From assembly GCA_019635715.1 (NCBI GenBank), contig JAHBYY010000025.1, forward strand, positions 1 through 55,622: 55,622 nt of DNA, given 5' to 3'. The notes under the pieces were generated by a model, which had not been told where the DNA came from, ran no database searches, and saw only the letters and a list, made by a program, of their open reading frames with translations. The stretch is from Rhizobiaceae bacterium. GTDB lineage: Bacteria; Pseudomonadota; Alphaproteobacteria; Rhizobiales; Rhizobiaceae. Made by a program: the position numbers and the translations under genes. This document shows, one piece after another, positions 32,879 through 43,339 of this stretch. Each line of letters begins with the position of its first letter. The stretch's first letter is position 1.

Positions 32879-35674
32879 CTACTCCGCCGCCGCCTTGCCG
32901 GCCCGGGCGGGACGCTGGACGCCCTCCAGCGTCGCCAGCAGCGCATCCCTAATCGCCGCCTGGCGCGTCGCGCTGTCGATCTTCTGGCCGGTCAGATCGG
33001 CGACGTAGAAGGTGTCGATCACCTTCTCGCCGAAGGTCGTGATGTGGGCCGAGGCGATGTCGAGCGACAGGTCGGACAGCGTTCCGGTGATCTCCGAGAG
33101 CAGGCCCGCGCGGTCGAGGCCTTCGACCTCGATCACGGTGAAGCGGTTCGACAGGGTGTTGCGGATATCGACGCGCGGCTCGATGCGGAATGCCTTGCCG
33201 CGCTTCGCCTTGCCGCGCTTGGCGATGATCTCCGGCAGCCAGGACTTGCCCGACAGGACGTCCTCGATGAGGCGTCCGACGCGTTCGGCGCGGCGCTGCT
33301 CGTCCTCGTCGCGGTCGAATTCGCGGGAGATCAGGATCGTGTCGAGGGCGCGGCCATCCGAGGTGGTGAAGATCTGGGCGTCGACGATGTTGGCGCCGGC
33401 CGCCGCGCAGGCGCCGGCGATGACGGAGAGCAGCCGCGGATGATCCTGCGCCAGGACCGTGACCTCGGTCACCGCCTCGAAGGCATGGATCTTGACCATC
33501 GTGTCCAGCTTGCGGCGCGACTGGTCGGCGGCGCGGATGAAGTTGGCATGGCGTAGCTGGTCGTCGAGGCCGACCGTCAGCAGGTAGTTGTCGTAGTGCA
33601 GCTTGACGAGGCGCTGGCGGGTCCGCTCCGGCCACTCGGCGAGCGCCTCCGCAAGCTGCTCGCGGGCCTGCTCGACGCGCATGGCGCGCGAGACCTCGGA
33701 GAAGCCGCCGGTCAGCAGCAGTTCGGTCTCGTAATAGAGGGTGCGCAGCAACTGGCCCTTCCAGCCGTTCCAGACGCCCGGACCGACGCCGCGGATGTCG
33801 CAGACGGTGAGGATCAGCAGCAGCTTCAGCCGTTCGACGGTCTGCACGACCGCCGCGAAATCGTCGATCGTCTTGCGGTCGTTCAGGTCGCGGGTCTGCG
33901 CCGTCATCGACATCAGCAGATGATTCTCGATCAGCCAGGCGACGGTCTCGGTGTCGGAGGCAGACAGCCCCATATGCGGGCAGATGCGGCGCGCGATGCG
34001 CGCGCCGGCTTCCGAATGATCCTCGGGCCGGCCCTTGGCGACGTCGTGCAGCAGGACGGTGACGTAGAGCACCTCCCGCAGGTTCTTCAGGCTCGGCATC
34101 AGCTTGTGCGACAAAGGATGCAGCGTCTCGCCGTCGCCATGCTCGATCTCGGAGAGAACGCCGATGCAGCGCAGCAGATGCTCGTCCACCGTGTAGTGGT
34201 GGTACATGGAGAACTGCATCATCGCGACGATCTTGCCGAACTCCGGGATCAGCTTGGCGAGCAGTCCCGCCTCGTTCATGCGCCGCAGGTTGAGCTCGGG
34301 GTTGCGGTCCGAGGTCAGGATGTCGAGGAACAGCCGGTTGGCTTCGGCATCGCGGCGCAGCGTCTTGTCGACCAGCCGAAGGGACCGGCGCAGCAGCTTC
34401 AGGGCGTTCGGATGATATTCCAGCCCCTGGCGGTCGGCGAACCAGAACAGGCGCAGCAGATTGACGGGATCGCGCGAGAAGACCTGGTCGTCGGCGACGG
34501 TGATGCGATGGTTGTCGACGATGAAGTCGGAGGTGCCCGCGAGCTTGCGGCGGCGGCGCGAAAAGGTGAGGAAAATGCGGTTGAAGCCGGGAACGTGCTT
34601 CGCCTGCTCCTCCTCCAGCGCAGCGCAGAAGATGCGGGTCAGGTCGCCGACTTCCTTGGCGATCAGGAAGTAGTGCTTCATGAAGCGCTCGACCGCCGAC
34701 ATGCCGGGGTGGCTGGTGTAGCCGAGCCTCTCGGCGATCTCGCGCTGGATGTCGAAATGCAGGCGTTCCTCGGCCTTGCCGGTCAGGAAGTGCATGTGGC
34801 AGCGCACGGCCCAGAGAAAATCCTCTGCCTTGAGGAACTGGTTGTATTCGGTGCGCGTGAAGACACCCTTCTCGATCAGTTCCTCGCCGGAGCGCACCTG
34901 GTAGAAATATTTGGCGATCCAGAACAGCGTCTGCAGGTCGCGCAGCCCGCCCTTGCCGTCCTTGACGTTGGGCTCGACCAGATAGCGGCTCTCGCCGGCC
35001 TTGGCATGCCGGTCGTCGCGCTCGGCGAGCTTGGCCTGGACGTATTCGGGTCCGGTGTCGCGCACGACATCGCGGTCGAACCGGGACAGCAGGTCGCGGT
35101 AGAGCGGCTCCTCGCCCCAGATGTGCCGCGCCTCGAGGATCGAGGTGGAGATCGTCGTGTCGCTGCGCGACAGCTTCACGCACTCCTCGACGTTGCGGGT
35201 CGCGTGGCCGACCTTCAGTCCGAGGTCCCACAGCATGTAGAGCATGTACTCGACGACCTTCTCGCCGCCCGGCGTCTGCCTGGCCGGAAGAAGGAAGAGC
35301 AGGTCGATGTCAGAACCGGGGGCCAGCGTGCCGCGCCCATAGCCGCCGACGGCGACGATCGCCATGCGCTCGGCCGCGGCCGGCCTTCCGGACTTGTGAA
35401 TATGCGTTGCAGCGAAGTCGTAGAGGACGCGGATGATCTCGTCCATGAGATGCGAAAGGCGCTGCGCACAGGCCATGCCGCTGCCATCCTCGACCAGCAT
35501 CGCCTCGGCAAGCCGCCGTCCCGCGGCGATGCGATCCTTGAGAGCGGCAAGCACGAGGCCACGCAGTGCCGTCGAAGACTTGGTGCCGTCGCCTTGCTGC
35601 GCAAGCACGGCCAGTTCGTCGCGCAGGGCGACGCTGTCGATGAGGTCTTCGAGTCTGAGCGGCAGTTTCGTCAT
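32879..35674 (-). CDS. glnD: Bifunctional PII uridylyltransferase/uridylyl-removing enzyme GlnD
   Basis: This 931-residue cytosolic nitrogen sensor uridylylates PII when glutamine is low and reverses this when it is high. The nucleotidyltransferase motif [18 protein letters not shown] is at about 110-127, with Asp122 and Asp124 as metal ligands. The HD domain is marked by [17 protein letters not shown] (about 540). Two C-terminal ACT domains follow: [20 protein letters not shown] at about 730 and [19 protein letters not shown] at about 845. All parts are intact. It heads the glnD-murJ-carboxypeptidase series. Confidence 0.95.
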   Translation of the reverse strand: MTKLPLRLEDLIDSVALRDELAVLAQQGDGTKSSTALRGLVLAALKDRIAAGRRLAEAMLVEDGSGMACAQRLSHLMDEIIRVLYDFAATHIHKSGRPAAAERMAIVAVGGYGRGTLAPGSDIDLLFLLPARQTPGGEKVVEYMLYMLWDLGLKVGHATRNVEECVKLSRSDTTISTSILEARHIWGEEPLYRDLLSRFDRDVVRDTGPEYVQAKLAERDDRHAKAGESRYLVEPNVKDGKGGLRDLQTLFWIAKYFYQVRSGEELIEKGVFTRTEYNQFLKAEDFLWAVRCHMHFLTGKAEERLHFDIQREIAERLGYTSHPGMSAVERFMKHYFLIAKEVGDLTRIFCAALEEEQAKHVPGFNRIFLTFSRRRRKLAGTSDFIVDNHRITVADDQVFSRDPVNLLRLFWFADRQGLEYHPNALKLLRRSLRLVDKTLRRDAEANRLFLDILTSDRNPELNLRRMNEAGLLAKLIPEFGKIVAMMQFSMYHHYTVDEHLLRCIGVLSEIEHGDGETLHPLSHKLMPSLKNLREVLYVTVLLHDVAKGRPEDHSEAGARIARRICPHMGLSASDTETVAWLIENHLLMSMTAQTRDLNDRKTIDDFAAVVQTVERLKLLLILTVCDIRGVGPGVWNGWKGQLLRTLYYETELLLTGGFSEVSRAMRVEQAREQLAEALAEWPERTRQRLVKLHYDNYLLTVGLDDQLRHANFIRAADQSRRKLDTMVKIHAFEAVTEVTVLAQDHPRLLSVIAGACAAAGANIVDAQIFTTSDGRALDTILISREFDRDEDEQRRAERVGRLIEDVLSGKSWLPEIIAKRGKAKRGKAFRIEPRVDIRNTLSNRFTVIEVEGLDRAGLLSEITGTLSDLSLDIASAHITTFGEKVIDTFYVADLTGQKIDSATRQAAIRDALLATLEGVQRPARAGKAAAE

Positions 35675-35800
35675 CGGGCCGGGTATCGGTTTCTCGCGGC
35701 GGCGGCTCTATAGCCGCTTTTGACCGCAGTTGATATGCCTGCAAGTGGTTGCAATTGGCTGAAGGCGCAAGCCGATGTCGGCAGGCATGCCGCGACGGCC

Positions 35801-35829
35801 TTGCATTCCGGCCGCCGATCCCCGATATG
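35801..35829 (+). promoter_or_regulatory. Predicted sigma-70 promoter for the SRP RNA
   Basis: TTGCAT at 35801-35806 and GATATG at 35824-35829 are separated by 17 bases. Transcription from this pair would begin near 35835, almost exactly at the 5' end of the folded SRP RNA. Confidence 0.5.
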
Positions 35830-35832
35830 GGC

Positions 35833-35933
35833 GGTGGGAGGTTGGTGGTGGACGGTCCACTCGCCAACCGGGTCAGGTCCGGAAGGAAGCAGCCCTAACG
35901 AGCCCGGAACGGGTCATGTTCCAGCCTCCCACC
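35833..35933 (+). ncRNA. ffs: Signal recognition particle RNA, 4.5S type
   Basis: About 100 nucleotides fold into the small bacterial SRP hairpin. The ends GGTGGGAGG (35833-35841) and CCTCCCACC (35925-35933) pair perfectly. The conserved apical region reads GGTCAGGTCCGGAAGGAAGC (35871-35890) followed by AGCCC, holding the GGAA tetraloop and the asymmetric loop bound by Ffh. It guides membrane-protein ribosomes to FtsY. It lies upstream of dnaX, as in many alphaproteobacteria. Confidence 0.95.
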
Positions 35934-36063
35934 CTCTCCGCCCGTTCCCGTTCGAGCAGGTTGCGGTTGACGTCCGTCATCCGCAGGGAACACTCTGTTG
36001 CGGAAATCGCCGCGCCTCCCGGCGCGGCCCTGGCGCGAAAGGGCGGGGAGCGGAAAGGCCGGA

Positions 36064-37932
36064 ATGAGCGACGCGGCGAGCGAATCACCCGGAAAGGCGG
36101 CCGGCGCCTATCGCGTCCTGGCGCGGAAATACCGTCCCGCCGATTTCTCGGCGCTGATCGGCCAGGAGCCGATGGTCCGCACGCTGACCAACGCCTTCGC
36201 CTCCGGCCGGATCGCACAGGCCTGGATGCTGACCGGGGTGCGCGGAGTCGGCAAGACGACGACCGCCCGCATCCTGGCCCGCGCCCTCAACTACAAGACG
36301 GCCACGACCGATCGCCCTTCCGTCGACCTGACGGTGCCGGGCGAGCACTGCCAGGCGATCATGGAGGGCCGCCATGTCGACGTGATCGAGATGGACGCCG
36401 CCTCGCATACCGGCATCGACGACATCCGCGAGATCATCGAGCAGGTGCGCTACACGCCGGTGTCGGCCCGCTACAAGGTCTACATCATCGACGAGGTCCA
36501 CATGCTGTCGACGCAGGCCTTCAACGGCCTGCTGAAGACGCTCGAGGAACCGCCGCCGCATGTGAAGTTCATCTTCGCCACCACCGAGATCCGCAAGGTG
36601 CCGATCACGGTGCTGTCGCGCTGCCAGCGCTTCGACCTGCGCCGCGTCGATGCCGAAACGCTGGTGGCACATTTGCGCGGCATCGCCGGGAAGGAGGCCA
36701 TCGAGGTCGAGGAGACCGCCCTTTCCATGGTCGCACGGGCGGCGGAGGGATCGGTGCGCGACAGCCTGTCGATCTTCGACCAGGCGATCGCCCACAGCGC
36801 CGGTGCCGTCACGGCGGAGACGGTGCGCGGCATGCTCGGACTTGCCGACCGCGCGCGGATCGTCGACCTGTTCGAGACGCTGATGCGCGGCGACATGGCC
36901 GCGGCGCTCGGTGAATTGCGCGCGCAGTACGACACCGGCGCCGACCCGGTGGCCGTGCTGACCGACCTCGCCGATTTCACCCACCTGGTGACACGACTGA
37001 AATATGTGCCGTCCGCGGCAGGCGATGCCTCGTTGACCGAGGACGAACGCCGGCGCGGCGCGGCTTTCGCCGAGGTCCTCTCGGTGCGGGTCTTGTCTCG
37101 CGCGTGGCAGATGCTGCTCAAGGGCATTCCCGAGGTCCAGTCGTCCAGCCGTCCCGTGGCCGCGGCCGAGATGGTGCTGATCCGGCTGGCGCATGCGGCC
37201 GACCTGCCGACGCTGGACGAAGCGCTGAGACTGCTGGACGACGCCGGACCCTCGGCGGTTGCGCCGTCAGCCGCCGGCGGTCGACCGCCATCGGCAGCAG
37301 GTTCGCCGCGCCCGCTCGCCTCCGCCGCGATCGCAGCGCCGGCGGAAACGCCGAGGCCGGCGGCGATCGCCGTCCCGAGCCAGGCACCTGTCGCCGCGAG
37401 CGCGGTGGCGGTGCCGAAGCTCGTCGCGGCCGAGACGGCAGAACCGCAGCCGATCCAGCTTGCCGCCGCGCCGGCCGAGCTTCAGCCGGAGACCGTTCCG
37501 GTCCGATCGCTCGCCGACATCGCGGCGCTCGCGGATGCCCATCGCGACCTGGCGTTCAAGGTCGTGCTGAAGCGGCATGTCCGGCTGGTGCGCGTCGAGC
37601 CGGGCCGCCTCGACGTGGCGCTGACGGAGGAGTCGCCGCGCACCCTGCTGACCGACCTCAATGCGAAGCTTCGCCAGTGGACCGGCCGCAACTGGCTGGT
37701 GTCGGTATCGCGCGAGCCCGGAGGACCCACACTTGCCGAAGCCGAGGCGACGCGCCGCGAGAACGCCTTCCAGGACGCCAGCAGCGACCCGGCGGTCGCC
37801 GCGATCCTGGCGCGCTTTCCCGGCTCGAAGATCATCGACGTCCGCATTCCCGAAGGTGCCGACCCGGTTGCCGGCGAGGAGCCGGACGCAATCGGGGGCG
37901 AACCCGATCTCCCTGTCGACGACGACATCTGA
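36064..37932 (+). CDS. dnaX: DNA polymerase III subunit gamma/tau DnaX
   Basis: This 622-residue AAA+ clamp-loader subunit joins core polymerases and loads the sliding clamp. Domain I has GVRGVGKT (58-65), IIDEVHML (about 141) and the sensor/arginine-finger region [13 protein letters not shown] (about 183-195). Domains II-III follow to about residue 380. An Ala/Pro-rich linker and a tau-type C-terminal domain ([22 protein letters not shown]) complete it. The zinc module is degenerate, with one Cys in [10 protein letters not shown] instead of four. I saw no clear slippery A-run for gamma synthesis. The ATG at 36064 follows GAAAGG; the frame is open upstream through unrelated sequence. Confidence 0.94.
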   Translation: MSDAASESPGKAAGAYRVLARKYRPADFSALIGQEPMVRTLTNAFASGRIAQAWMLTGVRGVGKTTTARILARALNYKTATTDRPSVDLTVPGEHCQAIMEGRHVDVIEMDAASHTGIDDIREIIEQVRYTPVSARYKVYIIDEVHMLSTQAFNGLLKTLEEPPPHVKFIFATTEIRKVPITVLSRCQRFDLRRVDAETLVAHLRGIAGKEAIEVEETALSMVARAAEGSVRDSLSIFDQAIAHSAGAVTAETVRGMLGLADRARIVDLFETLMRGDMAAALGELRAQYDTGADPVAVLTDLADFTHLVTRLKYVPSAAGDASLTEDERRRGAAFAEVLSVRVLSRAWQMLLKGIPEVQSSSRPVAAAEMVLIRLAHAADLPTLDEALRLLDDAGPSAVAPSAAGGRPPSAAGSPRPLASAAIAAPAETPRPAAIAVPSQAPVAASAVAVPKLVAAETAEPQPIQLAAAPAELQPETVPVRSLADIAALADAHRDLAFKVVLKRHVRLVRVEPGRLDVALTEESPRTLLTDLNAKLRQWTGRNWLVSVSREPGGPTLAEAEATRRENAFQDASSDPAVAAILARFPGSKIIDVRIPEGADPVAGEEPDAIGGEPDLPVDDDI

Positions 37933-37943
37933 AAGGACGTTAC

Positions 37944-38267
37944 ATGAAGGATCTGCTCGGCCTGATGGGCAAGGCGAAGGAGATGCAGGCCAAGTTCCAG
38001 GCCATGCAGGAAGAGATCGCCGAGATGGAGGCGTCCGGCCAGGCCGGCGGCGGCCTGGTCAGCGTGACGATTACCGGCAAGTTCGAGATGAAGTCGCTGA
38101 AGATCGATCCGTCGCTGTTCAAGGAGGACGAGGTCGAGATCCTGGAAGACCTGATCCTTGCCGCGCACAACGACGCCAAGATCAAGGTCGAGGCGGCGAT
38201 GAAGGAGAAGACCGCGTCGCTGACCGCCGGGCTGCCGCTGCCGCCCGGCTTCAAGCTGCCGTTCTGA
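37944..38267 (+). CDS. YbaB/EbfC nucleoid-associated protein
   Basis: This 107-residue dimeric DNA-binding protein shows a long N-terminal helix ([29 protein letters not shown]), a central sheet ([21 protein letters not shown]) and a C-terminal helix, ending [10 protein letters not shown]. That is the whole YbaB fold. It sits 11 bases after dnaX in the conserved dnaX-ybaB pair, where recR often follows; here recR is absent and a LysM/BON gene comes next. Roles in DNA-end or repair structures are suggested for the family. Confidence 0.93.
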   Translation: MKDLLGLMGKAKEMQAKFQAMQEEIAEMEASGQAGGGLVSVTITGKFEMKSLKIDPSLFKEDEVEILEDLILAAHNDAKIKVEAAMKEKTASLTAGLPLPPGFKLPF

Positions 38268-38304
38268 GAACCGACGCATTCGAACCCCTGAGGAGCACCG
38301 CACT

Positions 38305-38823
38305 ATGGGCATGTACGATTTCATGAAGAACGTCGGCAAGAAGCTCGGCTTCGGCGACGATGACGACGATGCCGCCAAATCGGAGGCAGTGGCCAAGGAG
38401 CTCACCTCGCACCATCTCGGCACGGACAAGGTCGCCGTCACGGTCAAGGGCGACACCGTCGTCCTAAAGGGCGTGGTCGAGGATCAGTCCATCTTCGAGA
38501 AGGCGGTGATTGCCGTCGGCAACACGCTGGGTATCTCGAAGGTCGAGGCGGACGAACTGAAGGTGGTCGTGCCCGAGGCGGGTCTGAAGCTGGCGGACGC
38601 CGACATGACGGCGCTGGTCGCCGCGTCGGCTCCTGCAAAGGAACCGGTATTCCATACGGTCAAGAAGGGCGACAATCTCTGGAAAATCGCCGAGGTTCAG
38701 TACGGCAAGGGCAAGGGCGCCAAGAACACGCTGATATTCGAGGCCAACAAGCCCATGCTCACCCATCCGGACAAGATCTACCCCGGACAGGTTCTCCGTA
38801 TCCCGGACCTGGCCGACGCCTGA
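38305..38823 (+). CDS. BON/LysM domain protein (Kbp/YgaU-like)
   Basis: This 172-residue protein starts MGMYDFMKNVGKKLGF, then an acidic run (DDDDD). A BON domain covers about 27-90 (VTVKGDTVVLKGVVEDQSIFEKAVIAVGNTLGI) and a LysM domain about 117-168 (HTVKKGDNLWKIAEVQYG, ending PDKIYPGQVLRIP). It matches E. coli Kbp (YgaU), a cytosolic potassium-binding stress protein, in order and length. There is no signal peptide, so LysM is not necessarily at the cell wall. It is in line with dnaX-ybaB. Confidence 0.88.
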   Translation: MGMYDFMKNVGKKLGFGDDDDDAAKSEAVAKELTSHHLGTDKVAVTVKGDTVVLKGVVEDQSIFEKAVIAVGNTLGISKVEADELKVVVPEAGLKLADADMTALVAASAPAKEPVFHTVKKGDNLWKIAEVQYGKGKGAKNTLIFEANKPMLTHPDKIYPGQVLRIPDLADA

Positions 38824-38839
38824 CGACGCGTACAGCGAT

Positions 38840-39460
38840 ATGCCGGATCTTCCCCAAGGTGTAAGGCATATCGCTCGCCGTCTCGACCTGGCGGCCCAGC
38901 AAGCCTTGCTGGAGGCGATCCGAGAGGTCGTTCGCGCCGCGCCGCTCTATGTGCCGCAGATGCCCCGCACCGGCAGGCCGATGAGCGTCAGGATGACCAA
39001 TTGCGGGTCGCTGGGCTGGGTCACGGATCGCGACCGCGGCTATCGCTATCAGCCGACGCACCCGGCCACCGGGGAGCCGTGGCCGCCGATCCCGTCGGCA
39101 TTGCTCGAGCTTTGGGACCGGCTGTCGGACTATCCGCATCCTCCGGAAGCCTGCCTCGTCAACTTCTACGACGACAAGGCGAAGATGGGCCTCCACCAGG
39201 ACCGCGACGAGACCGAATTCGCCGCACCGGTGCTTTCGGTCTCGCTCGGCGACGCCTGCCTGTTCCGCGTCGGAGGGACGACGCGCAACGATCCGACAAC
39301 CTCGTTCCGGCTGGAGAGCGGCGACGTCGTCATCCTCGGCGGCGCAGGCCGGCTCTGCTTCCACGGCGTCGACCGCATCTATCCGGCGAGTTCGCCGCTC
39401 CTGCCGAAGGGCGGCCGGCTGAACCTGACGCTGCGCCGTGTCACCTTGCCCGCCTCGTAA
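38840..39460 (+). CDS. alkB: Alpha-ketoglutarate-dependent dioxygenase AlkB
   Basis: This 206-residue DNA/RNA repair dioxygenase reverses N1-methyladenine and N3-methylcytosine using Fe(II) and 2-oxoglutarate. The iron ligands His119 and Asp121 in LHQDRDE and His175 in CFHGVDRI are present. So is the RxNxTxR motif (Arg193, Asn195, Thr197, Arg199 in RLNLTLRR), which binds 2-oxoglutarate. NFYDDKAKMG is the nucleotide-lid segment. It starts 16 bases after the BON/LysM gene and is probably cotranscribed. No ada gene is nearby, so alkylation control of this copy is uncertain. Confidence 0.94.
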   Translation: MPDLPQGVRHIARRLDLAAQQALLEAIREVVRAAPLYVPQMPRTGRPMSVRMTNCGSLGWVTDRDRGYRYQPTHPATGEPWPPIPSALLELWDRLSDYPHPPEACLVNFYDDKAKMGLHQDRDETEFAAPVLSVSLGDACLFRVGGTTRNDPTTSFRLESGDVVILGGAGRLCFHGVDRIYPASSPLLPKGGRLNLTLRRVTLPAS

Positions 39461-39557
39461 CCGAATCTACAGCATTGCCGCCTATCAATCCGGTCCTGTA
39501 CCGGCGCGGACCTGGCTGGCGCCATGCCTGCGCCCTCGACTTCGAGGCGATATCGGC

Positions 39558-40661
39558 GTGTCCGACGGTTTCAAGACGACATTCCTGCGCGAGACCGCGG
39601 CCTATGTCCGTGCCGACGCCGCGATCTACCTGATCATCGCCATCTATGCGCTGTGCGGCATGCTGCTGCTGCATGGCCTGCAGGCGGACGACCGCGCCGC
39701 CTATTCGATCTATTTCGGCATGGACATGGTGATGTTCGGCCTGGTCATGCCGGTCGCCGTCTTCATCTTCGACCTTTGCTGGTCGGTACATCGCTTCGAC
39801 CGCCGCCGCCGGCTGGTGTTTCGCCATGTCTTCTCACCGCAGCGGCTCGCCTATTTCGTCTCCGGCATGCTGATCATGCAGTCGATGCTGGTGTTCTTCG
39901 GCACCTTCACGTCGGTCAAGAACATCCTGCCGCTGCTGCATGACGGATTCGCCTATGACCGGCTGCACGCCGACATCGATGCCGCGCTGCATGGCGGTGT
40001 CGATCCCTGGCGGCTGATCCAGACGGTGTGGGGAACCGAATCCATCCGGCAGATCGTCGAATGGAACTACAACTTCCTCTGGTTCCTCGTCTGCTACGGC
40101 GCATTGTTCTTCGTCGCGACATCGCCGAGGGCACGCAAGCACCGGACCCGCTATGTCGTCGCCTTCATGCTGGTCTGGATCGTCGTCGGCAACATCCTGG
40201 CCGGGGCCTTCCTGTCGGCGGGACCTGCCTTCTACGGCCTGGTAACCGGCGACACGCTGCGCTTCGCCGAGCAACTCGAATTCCTCGCGGGGCGCGAGAT
40301 CACGGCGGTGACGGCCAGCTACCAGGACTATCTCTGGAACGCCCATGTCAGCGGCCAGGCCGGCCTCGGAACAGGCATCTCGGCCTTTCCGAGCGTGCAT
40401 GTCGCGCTGACCAGCCTCAACGCCTATTTCCTCTGCCTGTTCAGCCGCAGGCTCGGCGCTGTCGCCTTCTGCTATGTCGGCTTCGTCGAACTGAGTTCGG
40501 TCTATCTGGCCTGGCACTATGCGATCGACGGCTATGCCGCCATCCTGGTGACCGGCCTGATCTTCGCTGTCGTGAGCAAATGGCTGCCCGACGGAACGAG
40601 ATGGATCGTCCCGAGACGACATGGCGGCGCCGTCGGCGCAGCGGCGTTCACAGCTTCCTGA
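39558..40661 (+). CDS. PAP2-superfamily membrane phosphatase
   Basis: This 367-residue polytopic protein has about seven membrane helices and the PAP2 core near the C-terminus. Motif FPSVHVAL (about residues 277-284) and motif [10 protein letters not shown] (about 318-327) carry the catalytic histidines and aspartate. The form resembles the PAP2_3 (Aur1/inositol phosphotransferase-like) group rather than small undecaprenyl phosphatases. It is predicted to dephosphorylate or exchange a phospholipid headgroup; substrate unknown. I chose the GTG at 39558 ([12 protein letters not shown]) because the frame upstream is open but low in membrane character. It overlaps the convergent coaA end by 14 bases. 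Confidence 0.8.
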   Translation: MSDGFKTTFLRETAAYVRADAAIYLIIAIYALCGMLLLHGLQADDRAAYSIYFGMDMVMFGLVMPVAVFIFDLCWSVHRFDRRRRLVFRHVFSPQRLAYFVSGMLIMQSMLVFFGTFTSVKNILPLLHDGFAYDRLHADIDAALHGGVDPWRLIQTVWGTESIRQIVEWNYNFLWFLVCYGALFFVATSPRARKHRTRYVVAFMLVWIVVGNILAGAFLSAGPAFYGLVTGDTLRFAEQLEFLAGREITAVTASYQDYLWNAHVSGQAGLGTGISAFPSVHVALTSLNAYFLCLFSRRLGAVAFCYVGFVELSSVYLAWHYAIDGYAAILVTGLIFAVVSKWLPDGTRWIVPRRHGGAVGAAAFTAS

Positions 40662-41607
40662 GTGCGACTTCCTGGATGAAGTGATCCGGCCCCTTGCGCA
40701 GGATCAGGTCGGCGCGCGGCCGTGTCGGCAGGATGTTCTCGCGCAGGTTCTTCAGGTTGATGTTCTGCCAGAGCCCTTCGCCGATGGCGCGCGCGGCGTT
40801 CTGCGACAGTTGCGAGTAGCGATGGAAGAAGGAGGCCGGATCGCGGAAGGCGGTCTCGCGCAACCGCATGAAGCGGGCGATGTACCAATCGTGGATGAGC
40901 TGCTCCTCCGCGTCGATGAAGATGGAGAAGTCGAAGAAGTCCGACAGGAACGGGACGAACTTGCCGTCCCTCGGCAGGTCGCGGGTCTGCAGGACGTTGA
41001 GGCCCTCGAAAATCAGGATATCCGGCCGGTCGATGGTCACGAACTCGCCCGGCATGACGTCGTAGGTCAGGTGGGAGTAGAGCGGCGCCCGGACGTCGGG
41101 CACGCCCGACTTGATGGCGGACAGGAAGCGCAGCAGGGCACCGACATCGTAGCTGTCCGGAAACCCCTTGCGCTCCATCAGATTGTCGCGGCGCAGGATC
41201 TCGTTCGGGTAGAGAAAGCCGTCGGTGGTGACGAGATCGACCTTCGGGCTGGACGGCCAGCGGCGCATCAGCTCCTTCAGCACACGCGCGGTCGTCGACT
41301 TGCCGACCGCCACCGACCCGGCAATGCCGATGATGAACGGCGTCTTGCGCGCCTCGTTGGCCCGGAAGAAAAGCTGGCGCTGGCGAAACAACTGCTGGCT
41401 CGTCTCGACATGGGCGGACAGCAGGCGCGACAGCGCCAGATAGATGCGTGTGACTTCCTCGAGGTCGATGCGGTCGTGCAGCGAACCCAGGCGCTGCACC
41501 TCCTCGGCCGTCAGCGTCAGCGGCGTGTCGGCCCTGAAGTGCGCCCAATCCTTCGCCGAGAAGAAGCGGTAGGGTGAATATTTCTCGTTGGCGACCAGTT
41601 GATCCAT
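40648..41607 (-). CDS. coaA: Type I pantothenate kinase CoaA
   Basis: This 319-residue cytosolic kinase phosphorylates pantothenate, the first and CoA-inhibited step of CoA synthesis. The P-loop GSVAVGKST is at 97-105, and [12 protein letters not shown] and [13 protein letters not shown] follow in the CoaA pattern. [18 protein letters not shown] and [10 protein letters not shown] complete the family marks. The ATG at 41607 was chosen because [16 protein letters not shown] is the normal N-terminus; the open frame upstream is antisense to hisE. It closes the his operon unit, a usual rhizobial arrangement. Confidence 0.93.
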   Translation of the reverse strand: MDQLVANEKYSPYRFFSAKDWAHFRADTPLTLTAEEVQRLGSLHDRIDLEEVTRIYLALSRLLSAHVETSQQLFRQRQLFFRANEARKTPFIIGIAGSVAVGKSTTARVLKELMRRWPSSPKVDLVTTDGFLYPNEILRRDNLMERKGFPDSYDVGALLRFLSAIKSGVPDVRAPLYSHLTYDVMPGEFVTIDRPDILIFEGLNVLQTRDLPRDGKFVPFLSDFFDFSIFIDAEEQLIHDWYIARFMRLRETAFRDPASFFHRYSQLSQNAARAIGEGLWQNINLKNLRENILPTRPRADLILRKGPDHFIQEVALRKL

Positions 41608-41629
41608 CGTAGCTCGAACGCGCGCCGGA

Positions 41630-41953
41630 TCAGCCGGCGGAACGGGATGCCTTTTCCTCGAGTCCGGAGCGGGCGGTGCGGCGCTCCAGTTCGGCCATGA
41701 CGTCGCCCAGCGGAACGTCCGCGACGCGCAGCACGACGAGCAGGTGGTAGAGCAGATCGGCGCTTTCCGAAACCAGGGCTTTGGTATCGGTTCCGACCGC
41801 GGCGATGACAGTCTCGACGGCCTCCTCGCCCATCTTCCTGGCGGCGCGCTCCATGCCGGCGGCATAGAGCTTCGCCGTCCACGAAGCCGAAGGGTCTGCC
41901 CGGGAACGGTCGGCGACGATGCGCTCGAGGTCGATCAATGAGAATTCGGTCAT
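41630..41953 (-). CDS. hisE: Phosphoribosyl-ATP pyrophosphatase HisE
   Basis: This 107-residue enzyme hydrolyses PR-ATP to PR-AMP, step two of histidine synthesis. The all-alpha MazG-like fold is marked by [29 protein letters not shown], located at about residues 24-52, with the EEAVE metal-binding glutamates. [14 protein letters not shown] follows with the second acidic pair. It is a separate gene from hisI, as usual in alphaproteobacteria. It starts 6 bases after hisF. Confidence 0.94.
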   Translation of the reverse strand: MTEFSLIDLERIVADRSRADPSASWTAKLYAAGMERAARKMGEEAVETVIAAVGTDTKALVSESADLLYHLLVVLRVADVPLGDVMAELERRTARSGLEEKASRSAG

Positions 41954-41959
41954 CTCGCT

Positions 41960-42754
41960 CTAATGCCCGGCCGTCGCGGAGTCGAGTCGCATGGCGAGAC
42001 CGGCTGCCGCCATGTGGCGCTTGGCCTCGTCGATCGAATAGGTGCCGAAATGGAAGATCGAGGCGGCCAGCACCGCGGTCGCGTGGCCGTCGCGGATGCC
42101 CTCGACGAGATGGTCGAGCGTACCGACGCCGCCCGACGCGATGACGGGCGCACGCACCGCGTCGGCGACCGCGCGCGTCAGGGACAGATCGTAGCCGGAC
42201 TTGGTGCCGTCGCAGTCCATCGAGGTGAGCAGGATCTCGCCGGCGCCGAGATCGACGACCTTGCGCGCGAACCCGACCGCGTCGATGCCGGTCGCCTCGC
42301 GGCCGCCATGGGTGAAGATCTCCCAGCGGTCGGCCTCGCCGGCGCCGGACACCTTGCGCGCGTCGATGGCGACGACGATGCACTGGTTGCCGAACTTGTC
42401 GGCCGCCTCCGCGACGAAGTCGGGGTTCTTCACCGCCGCGGTGTTGATCGAGACCTTGTCGGCACCGGCCAGCAGCAGCTTGCGGATGTCGGCCACCTGC
42501 CTGACGCCGCCGCCGACGGTGAGCGGCATGAAGCAGTGCTCGGCGGTGCGGGCGATCACGTCGAAGATCGTCTCGCGATTGTCGGACGAGGCGGTGATGT
42601 CGAGGAAGCAGAGTTCGTCGGCGCCGGCGGCGTCATAGGCCTTGGCGGCCTCGACGGGATCGCCTGCATCGATCAGGTCGACGAAATTGACGCCCTTGAC
42701 GACGCGACCGTTCTTGACGTCGAGACAGGGGATGACGCGGGATTTGAGGGTCAT
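41960..42754 (-). CDS. hisF: Imidazole glycerol phosphate synthase cyclase subunit HisF
   Basis: This 264-residue beta/alpha barrel joins PRFAR and ammonia from HisH to make imidazole glycerol phosphate and AICAR. The catalytic aspartates are Asp12 ([14 protein letters not shown]) and Asp131 (VVAIDARK). [13 protein letters not shown] and PLTVGGGVR are the expected barrel strands and phosphate site. It is intact. Its start follows the Uma2 stop with only a two-base gap, so translation may now depend on ribosomes finishing the inserted gene. Confidence 0.95.
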   Translation of the reverse strand: MTLKSRVIPCLDVKNGRVVKGVNFVDLIDAGDPVEAAKAYDAAGADELCFLDITASSDNRETIFDVIARTAEHCFMPLTVGGGVRQVADIRKLLLAGADKVSINTAAVKNPDFVAEAADKFGNQCIVVAIDARKVSGAGEADRWEIFTHGGREATGIDAVGFARKVVDLGAGEILLTSMDCDGTKSGYDLSLTRAVADAVRAPVIASGGVGTLDHLVEGIRDGHATAVLAASIFHFGTYSIDEAKRHMAAAGLAMRLDSATAGH

Positions 42755-42756
42755 CT

Positions 42757-43314
42757 TCAGTCGAAAAGACCAGCGTAGATGGAGCCGAGTCTGATCGTCA
42801 GACCAAGCGAAACGAGCGCCAGCTCAGCCTCAGTGCCTTCCAGCATCGTGGGTTCCTGCCATCCGTCAGATCCTCGCGACGAGAGCCACACCCTTGTCGA
42901 ATCCTGCGCCAGGATCAGATAGTGATCTAGGGTTTCAATCGCTTGATATTCTTGCATTTTCTGGCGGAAGTCGATCGCCAGCGTCGACGGTGACAGAACC
43001 TCCGCGACCAAGATCGGCGAGTTGGCCGCCAGATCGGCAGGCGATCCCGCGACGCCATCAACCATCACATCCGGATACCGCACACTCCAAGGCGTCTTAA
43101 CGCCGAAATCAGCAGACGACACCGTATAGGGCGGGAATGACAATGACTGCGAAAGGATGGTGACCAGCCGCGATGCAATGATCGCGTGATTGCGCGACAC
43201 TTTCACCATCATGTCGACGATCCTTCCCTGAACAAAATCCCACTTTCCCTCGCGCCCTTCGTTCCAGCGCAGGAATTCGTCCGGGGTGGTCGGATGTCTG
43301 GCTTGTACATTCAT
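42757..43314 (-). CDS. Uma2-family (DUF820) PD-(D/E)XK nuclease-like protein
   Basis: This 185-residue protein is of the Uma2 family, whose members have a restriction-endonuclease-like fold and are abundant in cyanobacteria and actinomycetes. The core is visible: [19 protein letters not shown], Asp82 in RYPDVMVDG, and Glu105 in [10 protein letters not shown], followed by [17 protein letters not shown]. Base composition is visibly less GC-rich than the flanking his genes, and codons with A/T third bases are common, so recent acquisition is likely. It lies between hisA (25-base gap) and hisF (2-base gap) with frames of both intact. Function unknown. Confidence 0.85.
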   Translation of the reverse strand: MNVQARHPTTPDEFLRWNEGREGKWDFVQGRIVDMMVKVSRNHAIIASRLVTILSQSLSFPPYTVSSADFGVKTPWSVRYPDVMVDGVAGSPADLAANSPILVAEVLSPSTLAIDFRQKMQEYQAIETLDHYLILAQDSTRVWLSSRGSDGWQEPTMLEGTEAELALVSLGLTIRLGSIYAGLFD

Positions 43315-43339
43315 ACGTATAGCCTAGCACGCAGCAGCG

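Noticed and set aside
32949-35231. A 760-codon minus-strand frame
   Set aside because: It lies inside glnD in another frame of the same strand, is Arg/Pro-rich, and has no motif; glnD itself has full domains.
35998-36063. Longer DnaX start
   Set aside because: The 22 extra residues are Arg/Pro-rich and not family-like; ATG 36064 has a ribosome site and a normal N-terminus.
36665-36680. A TGGCAC...TTGC word resembling a sigma-54 promoter
   Set aside because: It is inside dnaX coding sequence and the spacing between the -24 and -12 parts is wrong.
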